A stretch of 64,000 nucleotides of DNA from Harmonia axyridis (taxonomy: Eukaryota; Arthropoda; Insecta; Coleoptera; Coccinellidae): assembly GCF_914767665.1 (NCBI RefSeq), contig NC_059503.1, forward strand, positions 29,574,001-29,638,000. Direction: 5' to 3'. The position numbers and the translations under genes were made by a program. Shown in pieces: positions 58,084 to 64,000 of the stretch (the first letter of the stretch is position 1; each line of letters starts with the position of its first letter). The notes beneath the pieces are model-generated. The model was not told the origin of the DNA. It ran no database searches and saw nothing but the letters and a program-made list of their open reading frames with translations.

Positions 58084-58089
58084 AATAAA
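58084..58089 (+). promoter_or_regulatory. Poly(A) signal of the plus-strand receptor
   Basis: Canonical AATAAA 22 bp downstream of the stop codon, within the 71-bp gap between the two convergent receptor genes. No equivalent is seen on the minus strand in the same gap, so minus-strand transcripts may run into the plus-strand gene. Confidence 0.7.
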
Positions 58090-58133
58090 ATATAAATATT
58101 GTGAGAACATATAATATAATTCTTAAACTTATT

Positions 58134-61100
58134 TCAATCCACCCTTGTCGCATTGTGAAGTTGATATAAAATCACCAGATACGTTGTTACGGCACCAGCA
58201 ATCTGAAATCAAAGTACCATCGATTTTACAGATGACAAGTAGATAGGATTGCCTTGTTTCAAGTACTTACAGTTGTTAGAAGTGGTCTTCTTATGGTGAC
58301 TACACCAGCAGCTGTGAACAGTGGATTAGAAGCTTTGATCCTCTTAACAACCTCAATAAGCTGAAAATTTCAAAAATTTGAAAGAATCAAGAGTCATGAA
58401 ATTCTTACTTGACTGTGGAGTTTTTGTTCGTTTACTTCTGTAATCAGCTTTGCAACTAGGGGTTTAGTCTTGGACATCTGAAATATATTCAGATTAAAGA
58501 TGTGTATCGGTGCGGATCATTTCTGTTTTTGACCTCAACAAGACATTTGTGTATTGGTTCTATGACAAATAGTAGTCTTCCAGTTTGTATGATAATCCAC
58601 AATATATTCATGAAGAAGAAGAGCCATCTTGTATAATACTGTATGAGAATTCCCCAGATCGTTATTATTGAATGTATAAAACAGGTTATGAGAATGAACT
58701 GAAAAGCAAAGGGTGAATAGTATATTATTCCATAAGGAGAAGAAGTGCCACCTTTCATGGCAAGCCTGTTTTTACATGCCAGACGTGGTGAGATGGGTAG
58801 TTGAAGGCGAGCCATGAAAAGTCACTTCTCCTTTGAATAAAATATGTTTTTCTTTTTTCAAACGTTTCGAAATTCATTGAAATCAGGAGATCCCACTTTG
58901 AATAAGATTTATATTCACGGTCATTATAATTGATTGATCAATGGAAAATTTGCCTAGTTAATGTTGTCATGTTAAATTAATTTTGACACACATGAAGTAA
59001 AATCGTTGATGGTTATCACTGCTAGGTTCAAATATGTTTCACTGGTAGTGAAACATCTTTGGATAGGCCTCACTTTTCTCTCCAGTGGACAGAAAAGTAA
59101 TTCATCGTTGAAATAGAAACACTTTTTCCTCGGGTAGAGGAAAAGTAGAACTTTTTGATGATCTTGTCAGTCAAAATATGACGTTGTTATTGTACGTCCG
59201 AAAACAAAATTTAGTTAAACTTTTGTTGGAATAACTGCTCACCATCAGAGGGTAATCGAAAAACTTATTGATAGCTTGGATACATTTTTCCATTTCATCA
59301 TAGACTTTTGGAAATACTTCGATGTTCTTATTTGATTTCCCTGCAATAAAATGTTCAACAATTTTTGCAATTGAATTGAAAATATATCCAGGGCAAGGAT
59401 TGAGATAACACTTAACTCAATAACTTACGGGCCTTACCAGTAGAAACATATTTTTCATAAGAAATTAGATTTCATTAAACACCTTCAAGAGTGAACATAT
59501 ACTGGGTGGCGCACAGGGGTCATGTGTTTTTGAAACGGATAGTACGGCCAATTGGAGAGGGTTACAAGATCACAGTCCTCACTTCCTTGAAGGGGAGGAT
59601 CGAAAGCCACCATGAAGACCCTGACAGTTGAAATCGTGTTTTTGCCATAGTACACCACTGACATCAACATCAGACAATAATACATGAACCTGTTGCACCC
59701 AAAAGATTAATGTATTATGACTTGCAACAGGAATGAACCACAATGTTATCATGTTTATTTATGTAACTGTATTGAATCATGAATAAACTTAAACAGCAAG
59801 AACACCAAAAAACGTTGAACGTGTCAGGCTTGACATTATTGTTCAGGTCTTCTTCTTGTAGAAGGACGAGAATTTTATTCCCTTCGCCTCTGCTATAATT
59901 TCTTCAATTTCTTACTGTTGTCTAATTGGCAGACTTTTTTCCCTTCTGCCTGTCACTTTTTTCTTCTATTTGGTTCCTTGAAAGAGGTATTTCCTCTTAT
60001 CGGTCTTTCTTAATGAGATTTGTATTATCTTTCTTAATTCCCTGTTCTCATGCTCTTCTAGCGTTTATTTTCTGTTCTTTCATCGTTTGTTAACTATTTC
60101 CTCAATATTTTCAATTTTTAATTCTTCTCTAATTTTTTGGTTTCTTATATATCATGCTGTTCTGATTACTGTACTTTGCAACTGATCTTTCTTATTATAA
60201 TTGGTTTTTGTATTATACCAGGTTACTCCTGCATATGTAATGCTTGGTATTAACACTATTTTTTATTATCTTCAGCTTGTTTTCTAAGGAAAATTTACCT
60301 TTTGGGTTGAGCATCAGGTAGAGTCTCCCGTGCAATTGTCTTTCCTTTTTCTGTTTTCTTCTATCTGTTTGTTAAAGTTCATTTTTTCATCTAGACTTAC
60401 TCCCAGGTATTTGCTTCCTTTTTTCATTCTATCGCCTGATTTTCTATTCTGACGTTTCCTGCTTTCTCTTTTTTTTATTTTTGTTCCTTCGAAGTTGATT
60501 GCTATTGTTTTCGTCGTATTCACTTTGAATCTCCATTTCTTGAAGTATTTCATTAGTTTATCTGTAACTGCCTGTTGTTGCAAGCCTTCGTCGTTGAAAC
60601 AGACTTAGAGCGCAATGTATCGGCTTGGTATGTCTCTTTGGAGTCTGCGCAGAATTTTCATCTCAGAATTGAATTTCCTCCCTTATAATATCATGGTGGT
60701 TCAGAAACTCATGCAAATTTACCATCAAAAAAGATTTCAGTTCAGTTATGCATGTTGAAGATGATGGAGAAATAAGACGCGATTTTCATGACTAGTGCCT
60801 ACTGACTAGGCTCATTTTCACCTTGAAGGGTACGTCAATAAGCAGAATTGTCGGTGCTAGGCTGACGTTGATCTACACTCTAAAGGAATAAACCAGCAAC
60901 ATCTCCAAGGTAACAAGGTGATCGTTTTATTTATTCATATTGTTCACAATGACCATACAATATTTAACCTATCAAATCCTACATGGGGAGTCAATATATT
61001 ATGAGAAAACAATAGCATAGAATAAAATCTAAAGAATAGACAAATGAATAGGTGAGGATGTTTCCTTGTTTGAATAGTTGTCTTCAGCTATCTGTTTTTT

Positions 61101-63130
61101 GGCGTTAAATATAGTTCTAAAAGTATTTTTTTTCTTCACGAATATATCTTTCCTGGCATATTTCCTCGAGATAATATTCCGCATGAGATAGCAGAAGTAT
61201 GCAATCTTTGCGGCCTGTTCACCGTCCAATTGTCTTGTTCTTCTCATAATAAAGATTCCTTTTGATGATTTATTACCCAGTTCGTTCAAGTGGTGTGTGA
61301 ACTTGAGGTCTGACTGGAATAGAACCCCCAGGACTTGAAGCAAGTGATTACTGGAGCTTTCGTCGCAAAAAAATAGATTGCGTCTTCCCATATTTGCATT
61401 GAACCTCTGTTGAGCTTTTACCAAGGTAATTTTACTTTTAACCTCCAGTTGTTCGTCATCATCAGCAACATCCATAAAGCTGGCATCGAGAAGACCACTT
61501 AAAATGCTATTAGTTTTCCCATTTAACCGACATCGTAGCATCAATAATAACGGAGTTAGCAATGGTGCCCACTTAATTTGAAACACCCTGTGTACGAATT
61601 ACCTAATGAAGAATTCTCTCGAACAGAATGGCACTGATTCAATGTGGTTTCATCAAGATGGGGCAACTGATATCTATGCAAGCTGTACGCCCTCTGTTCT
61701 CAGAGCATCTGATTTCACGTAACAGCGATGGGAAATGGACCCCTTGATTGCCGGAACTCGCAGTGATTGATTTGTTTTTATGGGGTCATTTAAAAGCAAA
61801 AATATACACCAATATACCCCGGATCCTTCAGGAGTTGACAGAAATTCGATACATTCCAACCGATATGCTTGAGCGAGCTATGCTAATCGTGGAGGACCTA
61901 CTCCAAGAATGCACCCCTCAAGAAGGTGATGGATATAATATTTCATGAACAACAAAATTTGTTTCCTTCGACTTTTTTATTGTGATTGAACATTTTGAAA
62001 TTGATTTCAACCCAATGTCTTCAAAATTGATGATTTGGCGACTATTTAAAATCCACCCGGCTTATCTGCGCCACCCTGTAATTCAACCTCTGCTGTAGAA
62101 AAATTCGTCTCTACTTTCGAAATTGATCACTTCTAACCATTGTTGTAACATTGTAGTTGCAGCATAGTTCGAATAAAACTTATCAAGCCAATTTTCTGCT
62201 TGCACACTTCAAAACAAAAACTATGTTTCACCAATAAACTCTTTTTTATCCATTTTCAAACAATTACATAGTAGCGTCATATAATCTTCAATATTTCGAT
62301 CCAGACTTAACTCTATGTTCCGAATTTTGACACACATCTTTTGAAGCTTGATACTAACAAGAAAAAAGTGGTATGGTATTGGCGATACCATCTGTGCGCC
62401 AGACCCAGGATTTATTGAGTGATGTGTTAATTCAACAACTAACTAATACTCTCAACTTACTTGAATAAACTCTAATTACTTCATTTCTTCTTACAAACCC
62501 TTCTACAATCCCCATTTCTTCTGTTTTAATCCAGAATATGTAAGCTTTTTCTTTTTCTTCAGTTGTTCGCAAAATTTCTTCTATAAGGATCAAATTAAGA
62601 GCTATAACTCTTCTCTTTAGGTGGAAAGAAAGGTTATTGTATGCTAGTTGTTGCGAAATCAGAACAACGTAAAAGAGGTAGAAGGATAAGTAATTTTTTA
62701 GGTAAGCAACTGATAGTTGAGTGGTTGTGGTTCTTTCACTCCAAGAGTACAAATCTAAGATCAGTACCGATATGGAAATGACGTATACTGTAAAACTGAA
62801 GATTAGAGAGTAGAATCTGTCCCATTTCAGAGTTGGAGTGCTTTCATCCAGGAGGTTATTCATCTTGAAAAAGAAAATTGATGATATTTAGATACAGAAA
62901 ATTTAATATGTGAATTCTTCATTGTAATAAATAGGTACCTACTTTATCAAATGATCGTATGATATCAAAAAGAGCTTCTATTTTTAGTGGCCCCAGAATA
63001 ATGCCAGTAAAAACACTCAAGATAACTCCACCAATGTCTGCCAAGGTAACATAGATATCGTTCTTGTTTTTCACCCTGAAGGAATACTCAGACGTTGCAT
63101 CTGTCCAAAGACCATAAAAGGCCCAAGCAG
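58134..63130 (-). CDS. Gustatory receptor, 5' partial (first exon beyond the window)
   Basis: Minus-strand exons are 62943-63130, 62461-62863, 59243-59340, 58534-58698, 58409-58477, 58271-58360 and 58134-58202 (stop TGA 58134-58136). All introns are GT-AG and all phases join; the first visible exon needs one base from an upstream exon, which is not found before 64000. Landmarks are AWAFYGLWTDA and FTGIILGPLKIEALFDIIRS in the first visible exon, a long exon with several hydrophobic segments (YSLIFSFTVYVISISVLIL, YLSFYLFYVVLISQQLA), FFFMNILWIIIQTGRLLFV, and the terminal T-Y-LVILY-Q-L, the TY(x5)Q receptor signature with Leu for Phe. Exon order and phases equal those of the plus-strand neighbour, so they are paralogues. 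The exon 58534 donor (GAG|GTCAAA) is weak. The 3.1-kb intron 59341-62460 holds transposon debris; the intron 58699-59242 is mostly one dispersed repeat. Ligand unknown. Confidence 0.9.
58740..59199. repeat. Dispersed repeat, copy B (uninterrupted)
   Basis: This copy matches 44240-44485 plus 45423-45549, including the hairpin formed by AGAAGTGCCACCTTTCATGG and CCATGAAAAGTCACTTCTCC. Between GAAGTA and GTTATCACTGCTAGG it lacks the mariner that interrupts copy A. It occupies most of an intron of the minus-strand receptor gene. Confidence 0.85.
59860..60620 (-). mobile_element. Jockey-like LINE fragment
   Basis: On the minus strand the frame reads LQQQAVTDKLMKYFKKWRFK, VNTTKTIAINF and SKYLGVSLDEKMNFNKQIEE, the region after the catalytic Asp pair of jockey-type reverse transcriptases, then broken frames recalling LNPKGKFSLENKLKIIK. 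The catalytic box itself is just missing. It is dead. Confidence 0.8.
61029..61586 (-). mobile_element. Second LINE reverse transcriptase fragment
   Basis: A 185-residue minus-strand frame shows ASFMDVADDDEQLEV near the catalytic box position (ADDD in place of the usual YADDTQL) and LLQVLGVLFQSDLKFTHHLN, the LG..(x)DL.(W/F)..H thumb motif of non-LTR reverse transcriptases, then KGIFIMRRTRQL. N-terminal fingers and palm are missing. It differs from the neighbouring jockey-like fragment. The frame is open over 558 bp, perhaps by chance or because the insertion is recent. Confidence 0.7.
61600..61948 (+). pseudogene. Transposase C-terminal remnant
   Basis: WFHQDGAT (second catalytic Asp) near 61652 and IDLFLWGHLKAKIYTNIPRI (61766-61825) with MLERAM near 61866 belong to an IS630/Tc1/mariner-type transposase, broken by a frameshift. 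It probably belongs to the element whose right edge is at 62080. Confidence 0.75.
62325..62425 (-). repeat. Mariner 5'-end remnant
   Basis: The stretch with TTGACACACATCTTTTGAAG, TACTAAC, ACCATCTGTGCGCCAGACCC matches, in the same order, the untranslated end of mariner copy 2 (51387-51465: TTTGACACGTATCGTTTGAA, TACTAACT, GCCATCTGTGCATCAGACC). No transposase part follows. It lies close to the receptor exon donor at 62460. Confidence 0.65.
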
Positions 63131-63324
63131 CTGTACAATTGATGTTGAATTGATAAAATCATTGAAAACAATCTTTCTTTGTTATTAAAATTTCTAGGCA
63201 CATATCTAATACATTTGTTAATCTCAATCAGCATTGACCTCCGAATATTTTCTTGATTAAATTACTTAAGATACTTGATTCAGTGACTTCATGTCGTTTC
63301 TAAGGAAATATCACCATTTCATTA

Positions 63325-64000
63325 TACAGGGTGGCCATTTGAAAACGAAACAGACGAGATTACAGACGAATTGAAGTTTTTCGATAGAATTGCTCGGACA
63401 GGTCGATTTCTGTTTCGAGGGGGACAACTTAAGATGTAGGTTACGGACGCATAGCGCTTCAACCCTTGCTACTACAACCCTCTCCCCCAAATTTTGAATA
63501 GGGAAGATAGGGTGAGTGATACCTCATTTGAAAGGTATTTTTATACTGATTTCAGCACAGTAATTGTTTTTTCATTTTATGCATTAGTTCTCAAAATATT
63601 CTTAACTAAGTATTTGAAAATGAAGTGGTGTTTTCATGGCACTTGTAGTGTTTTGTGAAAAATCAACATTTTGAGCTTCAAAAGAACGATGACTGTGGCT
63701 TCCTTCCTAACTAACTAACGCATGAATATTTCGAGAACTAATGCATAAAATGAAAAAACAATTACTGTGCTGAAATCAGTATAAAAATACCTTTAAATTG
63801 AGGTATCACTCACCCCATCTCCCCTATTCAAAAATTGGGGGTGGGGGTTGTAGCAGCAAGGGTTGAAGCGCTATGCGTCCGTAACCTACATCTTAAGTTG
63901 TCCCCCTCGAAACAGAAATCGACCTGTCCGAGCATTTCTATCGAAAAACTTTATTTCGTCTGTAATCTCGTCTGTTTCGTTTTCAAATGGCCACCCTGTA
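63325..64000. mobile_element. Palindromic MITE with TACAGGGTGGCCA ends
   Basis: The edges are TACAGGGTGGCCATTTGAAA and its mirror, ending at the last base of the window. The arms (about 63327-63610 and 63720-63998) are near-perfect reverse complements, with CGACCTGTCCGAGCA, TTAAGATGTAGGTTACGGA and CAGCACAGTAATTGTTTTTT-type blocks. There is no open frame. It lies in the first intron of the minus-strand receptor gene and shares its 13-base terminus with the element at 51669-53105. Confidence 0.9.

Larger units (their letters stand above)
59500..62080. mobile_element. Composite element with TAC(A/T)GGGTGGCGCA ends in receptor intron
   Basis: The left edge TACTGGGTGGCGCACAGG and the right edge, on the reverse strand, TACAGGGTGGCGCAGATAAG are inverted over about 14 bp with one mismatch, TA outermost. 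Close to the right end the plus strand encodes worn transposase pieces: MWFHQDGATDIYAS (61640) and DLFLWGHLKAKIYT with RILQELTEI (61760-61850). Between lie two LINE pieces in minus orientation, which look like later insertions. The inner TIR length is uncertain. Confidence 0.65.

Noticed and set aside
59500..62080. Idea that the two reverse transcriptase fragments and the transposase form one unusual composite gene system
   Set aside because: The fragments lie on opposite strands, belong to different families and are broken; independent insertions explain them.

Overview
The window looks like nuclear DNA of an insect. Intron-containing genes with GT-AG splice sites, two gustatory receptors ending in the family's TY(x5)Q signature, a WSCD-type sulfotransferase and a transcobalamin/intrinsic-factor-like protein sit in very AT-rich sequence packed with Tc1/mariner, hAT, pogo, LINE and foldback elements. 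A beetle would fit, but that is only an inference from the repeat style. No bacterial, CRISPR or operon-like features were seen.

Layout. (1) Bases 678-4909, + strand: the last three coding exons of a WSCD-family (sialate:O-sulfotransferase-like) gene that starts left of the window; a decayed cecropia-type mariner lies in its last intron. (2) Bases 4910-17064: gene-poor sequence with a palindromic MITE, a broken LINE interrupted by a hAT-like MITE, and a decayed IS630/Tc1/mariner-type element. (3) Bases 17065-41836, - strand: one complete seven-exon gene for a secreted 448-residue transcobalamin-like protein. All exon phases join. Its introns carry most of the window's mobile DNA: a tandem-armed foldback element (intron 6), a hAT element nested in another palindrome (intron 3), a pogo-like element, a putative solo LTR, two hAT-like elements, a large palindrome, and an intact Tc1 (DD34E) element 25 bp from the exon 2 donor. 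(4) Bases 41837-56273: no certain host gene; a DD41D (rosa-type) mariner nested in a repeat, a deleted cecropia mariner, palindromic elements and a further mariner remnant. (5) Bases 56274-63130: two gustatory receptor genes arranged tail to tail, 71 bp apart. The + strand copy is complete (8 exons, 398 aa); the - strand copy lacks only its first exon, which lies beyond the right edge. They share every intron position and phase that can be compared, so they are duplicates of one ancestor.

The host genes do not form a pathway that I can see: extracellular/Golgi glycan sulfation, a secreted cobalamin-binder-like protein and chemoreceptors. I did not find a convincing new biological system. The most notable points are a GC-AG intron in one receptor, an apparently intact Tc1 transposase beside a splice donor, dated nested insertions with visible target-site duplications or an empty paralogous site, and several families of long perfect-looking palindromes sharing a TACAGGGTG-type terminus, some inside transcribed introns.

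All exon calls are from reading the sequence by eye; product names are from recalled family motifs, not searches.
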